DNA of 64,000 bases from Boesenbergia rotunda (lineage: Eukaryota; Streptophyta; Magnoliopsida; Zingiberales; Zingiberaceae). The number at the start of each line of letters is the position of its first letter. Position 1 is the stretch's first letter. A program made the translations under genes and the position numbers. The notes below the pieces were generated by a model that saw nothing but the letters and a program-made list of their open reading frames with translations, was not told the DNA's origin and did no database searches. Below, piece by piece: positions 23,712-33,241 of this stretch. The DNA is taken from positions 325,013 to 389,012 of the forward strand of contig JAGFNQ010001192.1 of assembly GCA_024364735.1 (NCBI GenBank), given 5' to 3'.

Positions 23712-25453
23712 TGTTGGTGAGAGCCCTAGAGCCGATCATGTAATGATTGTATGGACTAATTTGTATCATATTCCTATGTATAAATAAAGGCATGTTTTAT
23801 GGTTATTATACTTACGTGTATTTGTGCCAATTAGCTAAGTATAATAATGTCCTTGAGTAGAAGGTTCTTATCTATATCAATCGATTGGTTGAATCGATAG
23901 TGAGATGATATAGAGAACACTACTCTAAATAATTCCTAGTCGAGTATTAACATTCAGGGACAATGTTAATACGTAGAGACTAGCATGTGAGTCAACATGA
24001 TGACTTGATCTCACAAGTCATAGATATAGAGATATCAAGTTGACACATGGGTATGCATTGGAGAATGTATACTGAATGACCCGCCATGAGAAAGTATCAT
24101 GGATCGTTATATGAGTGTCATATACTTTCTCATGTGGCTATTAGTATGACTATTAGTCCTTGGACCTGAAGTCACCATGGATTCCTACATAAGGAGTTAC
24201 GTACTTTGGCTTCGTCAAACGTCACCCGTAAATGGGTGGACTATAAAGGCGATTACTGGGTATGTAACAAATTATGGAGAGGGATGTGAGTGATGTAGAT
24301 GGGATCTATCCCTCCTATATGACGGGAGCGATATCGTATTCTTGATAGAGTTAGACCACAAAGTGCATGGCCATGCCCAAATGAGTCAATATGAGATATT
24401 GAGCTCATTTGATTAGTGTGTGTCTACTTGGAGTTCAAGGTATAGATTGACTCGAGGATGACACGGTCTATGCCTCAATTGAGTCAATCTAGATATCAAG
24501 GATAGAGGGACATTATCATATATTGTGAGAGTCACAATTATTAGTCACAAGGTGATGTTGGATCTCAACATTCTTGTAACTTGGGTAGCAATGATGTGTT
24601 GCTAGATACCGCTCATTGCTTATGTTTCTAAGAGGTTAGAAGCATTGCCAACGTTACAAGAACCTATAGGGTCACACGCAAAGAACAAATAGATGGAGAA
24701 AAATTGAAGTCAAGTTTGACTTGGCTAAATATGGAAAGTCCATAAAAGGCAAGTTTGACTTGACCTAAATCCAAATCAAGTTTGACTTGACTTGGTTCCA
24801 CTTCAAGTTAGACTTGACATGGGAGAAGAAATGGAGTCAAGTTTGACTTGACTATTTATGGAAAGTCCATAAAAGGCAAGTTTGACTTGACCAAAACCCA
24901 CCTCACCTTTGTTTGACCGAGTGATGACTTGGTTTCCCCCCCATTTGAATTTCGAATTCAAATTGAAAGGGGATATGGAAGGCCACCTAATGGCAATTAG
25001 TAGCCATTATGGCCGGCCACTTAATGGCCATTAATGGCCATTAAGTGGCCGGCCACAAGAGAGAACAAAAAGGGATTTTGTTCCCTTTTTGTGTGGGGCT
25101 TTTCATTTTTCTCTCTTTGAGTTTTGGTGGATTTTTCTTCTTCCTCTCCTCCTCTTGGCCGAAAACACAGAGGGTGCTAGCACACCTAAGTTTTCGATCC
25201 ATCTATCTGTTCGCGTGGATACGTATAGAGGAGTGTCTACTTTGACACTCTACGAGATCCGGCGGCCTCTTGGACAAGCGGGAAAGCGAAGGGCTACGCG
25301 TCAAGGGTAATGACCTTATCGTGTAGATCTAGTGTAGATTTAGATATTAAACTCGTACTCGTATTTGTTTTATAAGTTCGCACGGATCCGTGGCCGAGAT
25401 TCTGGGGTTTCCGCAACGCAAAAAGCGGTTTTTGCGGCCTAGAATTTCCAACA
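23712..25453 (+). mobile_element. Copia 3' LTR (1742 bp)
   Basis: It follows the RNase H stop and the purine tract AGTGGGAGA. It starts TGTTGG and ends CCAACA. Inside are repeated tttgacttga motifs (24700-24900) and atggccattaatggcc motifs (24980-25050). The layout resembles the LTR at 58632-60842, including a ggccggcca-bounded stretch near a short pyrimidine-rich segment, so both belong to one lineage. On the right it abuts tatagcc inside the SIRE-like LTR copy B; copy A at 13396 shows the same host sequence uninterrupted. The matching TSD would be lost with the missing 5' half. Confidence 0.85.
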
Positions 25454-26430
25454 TATAGCCAGACACTTGAAGTTTAGCACTTATCGAAATTTCTGCAACT
25501 CAAAGGTCAGTAGCACAGCGGAAGCAATAAAACAAAGTATTGCAGTAAACTAAACCCTTAGTGGGTCACAAGAATAAAAACACTAACAAGAGGATTTACA
25601 AGGTTCGGGGATAACTTGCCTCTACTCCTTGGCGTGCCTGTAAGGTGGGCGATCCCTTGATCGTCGGCAGATCAAGCCCCGAAAAATCCGGATAGAAAGC
25701 AACCTCCTTCTCGGTGGAGTAACCTCTCCACAACGTTTCAACAAAGATAGAGTTTTAAGCACAATGAAACACAAGAAAGATCTTACTCAGCACTTAGAAC
25801 AGACAAGAACACAAGCAGCACTTCACTCGAGCTCCACCCAGCGACGATCTCACGCAAGAACTCCCTTCTTCGTGTCTTCTCGCTGATGGACTCACCAAGC
25901 CTCTTGTTTCTTCCTCCAAGTGCTCAAGTAAGGGATAGTTGCTTCAAAGATCACAACAGCTTGCTCAAGAGAGGATGGAACAGCAGAGAACACAAGCATG
26001 CAGCAAGAAGTCGCAGCAAAAACAAGTCAGTCGAAGTTTTTTTTTTACACTTCTCCATCACGCTGCTTATCTCTTCTCCACTAGCTCCAGGTCACCATCT
26101 CACTGCAGCCTCCAACTGCTCTCCTACAACCACCAGCCACTACTGAGCTCTTCTGGACTCCCTGAGCCTCCCTCAGACCAGCCCTAGTCAACAGCTCCAG
26201 CCAGCGCCAGCGTCCGTTGCAACGTGAGATGGAAAAGGGACAAACCTGCTCCAAGGAAAGGCCTCCATTGACTCTCCTTGGGTGTTTGAATCCTTCCCTG
26301 TCACTTGCAGCTTAATCAGAGCATTAACACAGCATATCAACCAGAAAATCAAGTATCAAAGATCAAACGCAGAGAATCAGATACGGTTAGACGCGATCAG
26401 AGCGTCTGACAGTGCATTTTGAATTAAAGT

Positions 26431-26943
26431 GACCGGTCACCGGACCGATCCAGGGCTCGTGAGTCGGTCGCCAGACCGATCCACTGCTTTGCTGGGACTC
26501 CCAGCTTTTGCGGTGACACAGGCCTGATCGGTCACCAGCCCGATCAGAGTGAATCCTGATCGGTCACCAGACCGATCAGGATAGCCATTGACCGATCAGG
26601 CTCAAGCCTGATCGGTCCACTCCTGAGTGAACAGTAATCGCGGATATCAGATCCTAGGTCATGGATCGATCACCGGACTGTTCAGGATTTGATCAGCGGG
26701 AGAACTCAACTCACTGTATGCTCCCTGATCGGTCCCCAGACCGATCAGGAGCAAGGCAGTGAGTGAACTGCCTGCTCCCTGATCGGTCACCAGACCGATC
26801 AAGAGCCGCACAGTAGGTTCCCAACCTCACTGTGCGCTCCCTGATCGGTCACCAGACCGATCAGTCATCGCTGGATCGGTCACCGGACCGATCCAAGAAG
26901 GAGCAGCATGCCAACTTCCCTGATCGGTCACCAGACCGATCTA
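26431..26943. repeat. Array of 11 spaced palindromes (GATCGGTC-type)
   Basis: Eleven short inverted repeats start at about 26431, 26463, 26524, 26555, 26590, 26663, 26725, 26779, 26841, 26872 and 26920. The common form is CTGATCGGTC-ACCA-GACCGATCAG. The best is CCTGATCGGTC / GACCGATCAGG with a 4-nt loop (26555-26580). The one at 26590-26617 has the two arms in swapped order and a 12-bp stem. At 26872 both arms changed together to GGATCGGTC / GACCGATCC. Spacers are unrelated to one another. The array lies inside SIRE-like LTR copy B. Confidence 0.9.
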
Positions 26944-26952
26944 GGGACTCAA

Positions 26953-27357
26953 ACCTAACCCTCCAAGCTAGGATTTCATCCAAGCTAGGACCTGACCCTC
27001 CAAGCCAGGATTTTTCACCTAACCCTCCAGTTGGGACTTTTCACATAACCCTCCAAGTTAGGACTTTTCACCTAGCCCTCCAAGCTAGGACTTTTCACCC
27101 AACCTTCCGAGTTTGGACTTTTCCACACCTAGCCCTCCAAGCTAGGATTTTTCACACCTAACCCTCCAAGTTGGGACTTTTCACCTAACACTCCAAGTTA
27201 GGACTTTTCACCTAGCCCTCCAAGCTAGGACTTTTCACCCAACCTTCCGAGTTATGACTTTTCCACACCTAGCCCTCCAAGCTAGGATTTTTCACACCTA
27301 ACCTTCCAGGTTAGGATTTTCCAACACCTAGCCCTCCAAGCTAGGATTTTCCATACC
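26953..27357. repeat. Minisatellite of about 14 units, 27-33 bp
   Basis: Repeated unit of the type cctaRccctccaagctagga followed by yttttca(c). Read in reverse, many units hold CCTAGC-loop-GCTAGG, itself a small inverted repeat. It lies between the palindrome array and the inferred LTR start. Confidence 0.88.
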
Positions 27358-27426
27358 ATGCCTAATCCCCGATCAGGACTTAATCATAATCATAATTATC
27401 AACCTAAACTAAAATTGATGTCAACA

Positions 27427-27822
27427 CCAAAACAACAATCAGGGTCAGACTGCATCAACACAGTTCATATCAGATCCAACGCAAACTGATCAAGGGAGGC
27501 TAATCTCGTTGGTTTTCGAGCTAGGGGGTTCCTAGCTAGACTTTTGTGTGACGGCAAAGGGAAGTCTTGACAATGAACTCATTTGATGTTTAATTTAGGA
27601 TAATTTTGGTCCAAGCACTTAATTCTTCAAGTTGTTCTAGTTTGTTTCCAATTACACTTCAAGTCAAGTTCTTAAGCAATGCTTTCATCTAGTTTTTATT
27701 ATCTTGCAATTAGTTCTTAAATTTCAATTTCATCATTTGAATTTAATTGCTCAGTTGTCAAATAGGTTAAGTTTAGTTTCTACAATTTCCTAATTCATTT
27801 TTGCTTAGTTAAGTCTATTTCG
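27427..27822. other. Non-coding interval hosting the next solo LTR
   Basis: AT-rich, with no coding frame. Together with the sequence right of 29354 it is the target into which the solo LTR inserted. A short TTCGAGCTAGGGGGTTCCTAGC inverted motif lies near 27515. Confidence 0.4.
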
Positions 27823-27949
27823 TGTTGGTGCAAGTTGCATCAGTGATGTCCTTCTCTAAATGTTTTAATGTTTGACAATATACTTAAGTCAGTGATACAT
27901 TGAACAAGAGAAGGGGAGTTAAGAGAGGAGTAACCAAAGTGAACCAAAG

Positions 27950-28240
27950 TCCTAGAGTAACCTAGGTAATAAGTCCTGGTTCGAAGAATTGGGCACTAAG
28001 TCCTGATCATAGTTTGGGCACTAAGTCCTAGCAAAGGGCTGAGCACCGAAGACTTGCTCGGAAGGTGGGCACTAAGTCCTGGTCGAGGACTGGGCAAGAA
28101 GACCTGGCCGAGGGTTGGGCACCGAAGTCCTGGTCGAGGACTGGGCAAGAAGACCTGGCCGAGGGTTGGGCATCCAAGTCCTGGACTTAGGGTTTGGGCA
28201 CGAAATCTTGGTCCGAGGGACTGAGCAACTTAGCTGAGCG
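27950..28240. repeat. LTR minisatellite, AGTCCTGG units
   Basis: About ten units of the type gggcac(t/c)(a/g)aagtcctggtcgagg. Many contain GTCCTGGTCGAGGAC, a small inverted repeat. The cleanest part is a tandem pair of double units (about 28060-28170). Confidence 0.85.
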
Positions 28241-28552
28241 ATGACTAAGGACAGAAGTAGAGACGGATCAGGGTTCGGACGTCTCAAGATCCGAGAGTAT
28301 CGAAAGCTAAGCAAAAGTCCACCCGAAGGATTGGGTGGCAACCGTCTCCGGAAAGGAGTAGGTGAAAGGCACGTTCTCGGGGGTGAGAACTTGCAACGGT
28401 TCGACCTAGGGTTTCGTGAAAATTCGAAGTCAGAACCAAGTCCTTAAAGCTAATATTGTGTGTATATTTGCTTTGTATTTGTGTATCTTTCAGGTACCAA
28501 GAATGGAAGACAATGCAGGGAAATCACACAGAAGGCAGCTGGAAGCATTGAA

Positions 28553-28833
28553 GCCAGGCACCCCCATCAATAGGGGTGCCTGGCCCAAAGAGCAAAAACA
28601 TAACTTTCGTGGAGAAGGCAGAATATGCTTCCATTCAGGCGCCCGGGATGATATAGGCGCTCAAGTTGAAAGCTGTATTTGCTGTTTTAAGTTCGAAACA
28701 CAAATAAGCCTTCACTCAGCCGCCTGGGAGGTCCGGGGCGCCCTGGTCAGAGATTTTATCAGCTGTGACGAGTTCGGCGTGGAGATAAAGTTTGACCAAG
28801 TCTATAGGGTCGCCCCCATCGTCACAGGCGCCC
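28553..28833. repeat. Four spaced GC-rich hairpins in the solo LTR
   Basis: The first is a perfect 12-bp stem, GCCAGGCACCCC (28553-28564) / GGGGTGCCTGGC (28573-28584). The next three (28638-28660, 28719-28746, 28806-28833) are shorter inverted repeats built on GGCGCC or CGCC / GGCG. Starts are 85, 81 and 87 bp apart. Confidence 0.8.
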
Positions 28834-29354
28834 GTATGAAGCCTAAAAAAGGGGCTTCGGCCCCTCTGCTTCAAACACAACTTCCAAGAGTGATTCTGAT
28901 CATTCTGACCGACGACAACGCGCTAAAGATGAGGCTCTACGACCAGGTGGCTTCAGGAGGAAGTGCGCGGCACTTCGGAGATCCAGATCGGCCGAGCTTC
29001 AAACCTTGTTTTGTTCGGTTTGCGTTTATTATTCTGCATTTAAATTTCTATATCTGTGCTTGTAATTATCAACTGTAAGACGGGTTTTCTCCGCCTTCGG
29101 AAATCCCAAAAAGGAGACCAATAGTGGACTCACGCCGAGTACATAGGCCTTGGACGTACTGACCCAGGGGGGTCGGGAACCAAGTAAATAAATCCCGCGT
29201 GTCTGCTGTGTTGTGTTTTCTTCGTTTTGTTTATTTTCCGCTGCACTAACGCTCTGAGTCTAGAAAGATCGAAAGTTTACGAGTTTCCGCGAGAAGATTT
29301 TCACGGTCGATATTAACCCCCCCCCTCTATCGACGGCACCGATCTTACATTTCG

Positions 29355-29559
29355 TTCCGAATTGTTATTTCATTCCTTATCGCAAAAACCCCCATTTTAC
29401 TAGAAAACCCCAAAACATATCAGACGACACATTCAAGCTTGAATTAAATATCTTAAACTAGTCCATGGAAAAATATGACTTGAGGCCCTTATACTACACT
29501 TAACTTTGTTAGCTAAGGGTTTTCAACTTATAAATATCTAAATTTGAGCTTCATTCGTG
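29355..29559. other. Short interval, nothing recognised
   Basis: Continuation of the host sequence of the solo LTR up to the transposase relic. No coding content is seen. Confidence 0.4.
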
Positions 29560-30520
29560 ACACTTGATTATGGGCATCATCACACAGCCCTATATACAAG
29601 TGAAGAAAGAAGAAAATTAGGCCTTTTGATGTCCCTAAAACTGTTTGGGTCGCATGGAGAGCTGTCTGGAATGCCCAACATTGGAAAGATAATGCTACGA
29701 TTGCTCGAGGCAATCACAACTCGGAGCTTGCTTGCCCTACCACTGGATCCGTGAAACATAATGTCGGATGTCGTTCCATTGTCCAACATGCCACTGACTT
29801 GGTAAATTTTTATTTAAGTTATAATAAATTTTTAATTTATTTTTTGGATATTTTTAAATACTGTATTTTCTATATATAGGCTGCTGAGTTGCAGAGCCCA
29901 CTAGTTGGGAGGTATTCAACAAAACCCAAAAGAAGAAAGATGAGTCATTTGTTGATCGACGGTCCTTAGCAATCAATATAAGTATATCAACATTAGTATA
30001 TTTGTTTTGACATTTTATAGAGATTAATTTTTTTCCCACAAGAGCAATGACTATTAGAGTTGCACGGGCATCTCAGCCTGCTGTAGAGGGGGAGGGTTCA
30101 TAGTCTGTTTCTACTAACCAGGTGAATGACATTTACTATGATATCATCGGTAGAAGGAGGAAGACCGCTCTTTACAACCTAAGCTCTCAAGCAAAAGTTA
30201 TATATGATCAGATGAGAGCTCTAGGGGTTAGGGGACGTCCAAGTTCCTCCTCCTCCTCTTCTAGTGAGGTACGTTAATTGCGGCAGGAGAATGATGTTTT
30301 ACGGACTCGACTCACAACAATGAAGATGATGTGGGGCGAGAGGGACGCAAAGAGGGATGCAGAACTGAGGGAACTGTGGGCCTGCCAGACATACATTGCG
30401 ATGTAAGTGTGTCACATGCAAGTTTTTGCAGCAACACTATCGTCAATGTCATAGATGTCTGTCCCTCATCGTTTGGAGTCTGAGGAGACGCAGGATCCTC
30501 AGGATACCCCAAATGAGTAG
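29560..30520 (+). pseudogene. Plant Transposase_24 (Ptta/En/Spm-type) relic
   Basis: Exon-like stretch 29640-29801 reads WNAQHWKDNATIARGN and PTTGSVKHNVGCRSI. A 78-bp intron (GT 29802, AG 29879) joins it in frame to a piece carrying DESFVDRRSLAIN. Further right are NDIYYDIIGRRRKTALYNL and a serine-rich run followed by a coiled-coil piece (LRQENDVLRTRLTT). This order is that of the plant Transposase_24 family found with CACTA (En/Spm) elements. Frame breaks and a stop after SSSSSEVR show it is dead. Confidence 0.72.
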
Positions 30521-31700
30521 AGACATTTTTGTGGTATGTTATTTTTTTCTCTGTATTTATTAAATTAAATTATTATACTATCTGATTTGTTATTAATGCA
30601 TCACTAAATGTATCATATATTTTTCATTTTCGTTTACATATTCTACAGTTTGAGAGTCGAATTTAGACATTTGTGGGGTTAAAAGGTATGCATATTTTAG
30701 ATTTATAGGAATTTTTAGTTTTTAGTTGAACTTTGGTTACTTTAATGTTTTATAAAAAAGCAATAGTATCCATTTTTGATAAAATCAGGACGTATATTCA
30801 CACCTTATATCCACATTCAGTGGAAATCAAAGCAATAGCAACATAATGAATGTGAGTCAAATAATTATGCTACTTAACTATCAGTTAGATCATGTGCTCT
30901 TGATAACTTACCTCAGTATCACACGTATGAATGTATTTTTTATAATCTGTAATAAGTAGCCAAGCTACTTCTTTAGCTTTAGCTGTTGAGACATTATCTC
31001 CAAATTGTTGAGTAAGAACTTAATGGAAAATATTAAAGCAAAGCTTTGCAATGGCTTAAAAACACATTAGACAAAAATACTATATAATTATGATAACTAG
31101 TTTTATTTCTAATTGTCTTCTAGTTATATTTCACTTTTATTAATATTATTTATCTTCTTTTATACAGGAATGATATTTTGTTGATCCAGTTTTGATGTAG
31201 CTACCTTCTAATTGTCTTCTAATTTTGATGTAGTTGTATTTTCAATTTTTGTTAAACAAAAACACTCTCATTTTGTTTAAATTTTATACAGTTAAAAGTT
31301 TTGTTACTTTGTATGTGTTGGATTGTTACTTTGTATGTGTTGGATTGTATGCTATATTGCTTTGAATATGTATTTAAATATGTTTTTTTTTATTTGTGAT
31401 TGATTATATATTATATTGAATATAAACATGGGAAGTAAGAAAACTGGGGAAGTTGTGCTGGAAAAAATATCATTATTAGCGATGAATATTTATCATATCC
31501 GTCATTATTAACGACCGATCATGATTTGCCATCGCTATCTATACAAACAGAGGTTCACTGCCTGTATCTTAGTGACAGATAATTAGATTATCCTTTGCTA
31601 ATTTCGAAAATGTAACAATGGAACATTTTGATTCCATCACTAAAAAGTTCTAAATTAAATCTCTCAAATTGCAGAAATATTGTATAAAAGTAACGGTAAA
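30521..31700. mobile_element. Possible CACTA-element 3' end
   Basis: AT-rich tail after the transposase relic, with a 22-bp direct repeat (gttactttgtatgtgttgga at about 31303 and 31325). At 31480-31640 motifs such as tattagcgatgaat, cattattaacgacc, tagtgacagat and ccatcactaaaaag look like the sub-terminal repeats of En/Spm elements. The terminal CACTA sequence was not found. Confidence 0.4.
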
Positions 31701-32008
31701 CTTTTTTTAAAAAAAACAAAGGACGATGAATGATAGGGGTACGTGATTATATAAGATAAGTCCTGGTCAAATTATCGATGTGGATTTATTAAAGGACTTG
31801 TGGCTTCAGGTGGCTTCAGGAGTCCCAGGGAATAGGTGATTCTCGGAATTGAAGATTAGACTGCCGATTGGCCAATAACTCTATATAGCCATTCGGCCTA
31901 CCAATCCATACAACCGCTCGAAATAATGTGTTATCAATGAGGGTCAACACACTAACAATGTGGATTTACTAAATACCTGAAGCTGAATTGGGACGCTCAA
32001 ATAAGATA
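31701..32008. other. Upstream flank of the metallothionein gene
   Basis: No coding content. A short duplicated word, gtggcttcag, occurs twice in tandem (about 31799-31820). Confidence 0.4.
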
Positions 32009-32181
32009 AATATATATAGACGGGATCACCGACAAAGCAAATTAAGTCAGCAGCGGCGATGAGCGCGCCGCTGTTCGAGCAGACGACCGCCGTGGCAGCC
32101 TCAAAAGCGACGTCTAGTTTCCTCGCTCGCACATGGCGCCGCGCATGCGCACCACGCGGCCGGCGGGGCCTGTACACGTGT
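32009..32181 (+). promoter_or_regulatory. Putative promoter of the metallothionein gene
   Basis: A TATA-like ATAAATATATATAG lies at about 32005-32020, some 250 bp before the ATG. The G-box/ABRE-like ACACGTGT is at 32174-32181. Type 4 metallothioneins are known for ABA-responsive, seed-specific expression, which fits an ABRE, but this one lies downstream of the putative TATA and could be chance. Confidence 0.4.
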
Positions 32182-32267
32182 GACTTGACGAGCCAAACTT
32201 CCCGGAGCTAGTGCTCCTTTTTAAGGACTCCCCTCCGGCTGTTGCATGTACTTCCGCTAATCCTGAC

Positions 32268-32528
32268 ATGGAGCGCCGCCTAGGCCGGGGCAGAGGGCGG
32301 TCGACGACCGCCGCCTGCGACGACTCCTGCGGCTGCGACGTGCCGTGCGCAGGCGGTAGCGCCTGCAGGTGCGCGACGTCGGTGGAGGTGACGCACGCGC
32401 TGTGCTCCTGCGGGTCGCACTGCAGCTGCGCCGACTGCGCCTGCGGGGCTGTGCCGGCGGACGCCGCGGTGGGGAAGGAAGGCTGCAGGTGCGGCCCCGA
32501 TTGCACCTGCACCGTCTGCCGCATGTGA
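32268..32528 (+). CDS. Type 4 (Ec-like) plant metallothionein
   Basis: An 86-residue cysteine-rich protein starting at the ATG at 32268. Seventeen cysteines fall in three blocks: CDDSCGC..C.....CRC (6), CSCGSHCSCADCAC (6) and CRCGPDCTCTVC (5). This is the 6+6+5 arrangement of the plant Ec family, which has 17 Cys and two conserved His; here His occurs in VTHALC and CGSHC. The family binds Zn in embryos and serves as a zinc store and detoxifier in the cytosol. The N-terminus (MERRLGRGRGRSTTAAC) is arginine-rich and longer than usual. The frame is open upstream of this ATG but only from a GTG, which I reject as a start. No intron is needed. GC content is far higher than the surroundings. It is the clearest intact host gene of the left half. 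Confidence 0.88.
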   Translation: MERRLGRGRGRSTTAACDDSCGCDVPCAGGSACRCATSVEVTHALCSCGSHCSCADCACGAVPADAAVGKEGCRCGPDCTCTVCRM

Positions 32529-32654
32529 CCCTTCTCAGTGTTGACGATGGTCTAGTTAAATCTTCGTAGATCGATGATATATACACAGTACGAGCTGAGC
32601 GTGTAAACTATATATATACATGCTGAAGTATATGCATATGGATGTGTAAATATT

Positions 32655-32661
<7 letters not shown>

Positions 32662-32717
<56 letters not shown>
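32662..32717. repeat. (TA)28 microsatellite
   Basis: Uninterrupted TA repeat about 130 bp after the metallothionein stop codon. Confidence 0.95.
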
Positions 32718-32719
<2 letters not shown>

Positions 32720-33061
32720 CGAGTAATTAAATAAATTGATAGTTGAAGTTTATACGTAGTAAGTTGAAATAAATATTTTCTGAGTAGAGTGAGAAGGAAA
32801 TTAAATTTAATATTAGGGAGTTTAGAAAATTCTTCATAGATCTTTTCTCATCGTAAACAATTTTAGTTTATTTTATATTTTAAAAAAATTTTGTTGTCCT
32901 TTGCGGCTGCTGAGTTGGACTTTGTTAATTCGAACCGGCTGAGTTGACCCGAGCTGGTCTAACCTCGCACGGCCTAGCAAGGGTGAGAAACGGATTTAGG
33001 CCCGGCCCAGTACATGGATATTAATTATGGAACAAGATGAGTTTTTAACAGAATTGCATTT
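32718..33061. other. Intergenic DNA between the two host genes
   Basis: AT-rich, then GC-richer from 32920. No coding content is seen. Confidence 0.5.
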
Positions 33062-33130
33062 TGGGCTGGGCCAGGACATGGGCCTGGAAATAAAAAGGTT
33101 TGTATGCCACATGCCGCAAGATCTATAAAA
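33062..33130 (+). promoter_or_regulatory. Promoter of the hnRNP H/F-like gene
   Basis: Three TGGGC(C/T) site-II-type elements (33062, 33067, 33079), common in promoters of housekeeping plant genes, precede TATAAAA at 33124-33130. The ATG follows 112 bp later. The 5' UTR holds a (GATT)5 run at 33197-33217. Confidence 0.6.
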
Positions 33131-33241
33131 ACGAAACTAGGGTTCGATTCTACCTCTCGTACCGGCGGAGCGACGGCGTCTACGCGATATCTTGGTGATT
33201 GATTGATTGATTGATTGTCGCGGCGGAAGATTGCAGCAACC

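Larger units (their letters stand above)
25454..27426 (-). mobile_element. SIRE-like LTR, copy B, with palindrome array
   Basis: Homologous to 13396-14179 over its first 790 bp, then extends further. In the minus reading it would start TGTTGACATC near 27426. It then holds a 27-33 bp minisatellite, then the spaced hairpins, then the conserved tail. The left end is cut by the copia LTR at 25453. The right boundary is inferred from the TG start only, because no convincing polypurine tract follows. Confidence 0.6.
27823..29349 (+). mobile_element. Solo LTR (1527 bp) with TSD TTTCG
   Basis: Starts TGTTGGTGCA and ends GATCTTACA after the accccccccctctatcgac stretch typical of SIRE-type LTR ends. 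TTTCG is present on both sides (27818-27822 and 29350-29354), a perfect 5-bp target-site duplication. There is no internal region, so it is a solo LTR. It carries a minisatellite (27950-28240) and four spaced GC-rich hairpins (28553-28833). An open frame of 220 codons (28416-29078) runs over the hairpins, but it lies wholly in the LTR and has no domain; I do not call it a gene. Confidence 0.9.

Noticed and set aside
26431..26943. CRISPR-like array (regular short palindromic repeats)
   Set aside because: Plant nuclear context, inside an LTR; repeats vary, spacing is irregular (24-73 bp), and no cas-like genes are present.
26832..27161. 109-codon frame rich in repeated peptides
   Set aside because: It is a translation of the palindrome array and minisatellite, not a gene.
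28072..28341. 89-codon minus frame with repeated PNPRPGLLAQSS
   Set aside because: Product of the LTR minisatellite.
28416..29078. 220-codon frame
   Set aside because: Lies entirely within a solo LTR with defined TSDs and has no domain.
32211..32267. Upstream extension of the metallothionein frame
   Set aside because: The extension would start with GTG, which is not a plausible plant start here; the ATG at 32268 gives the usual family length.
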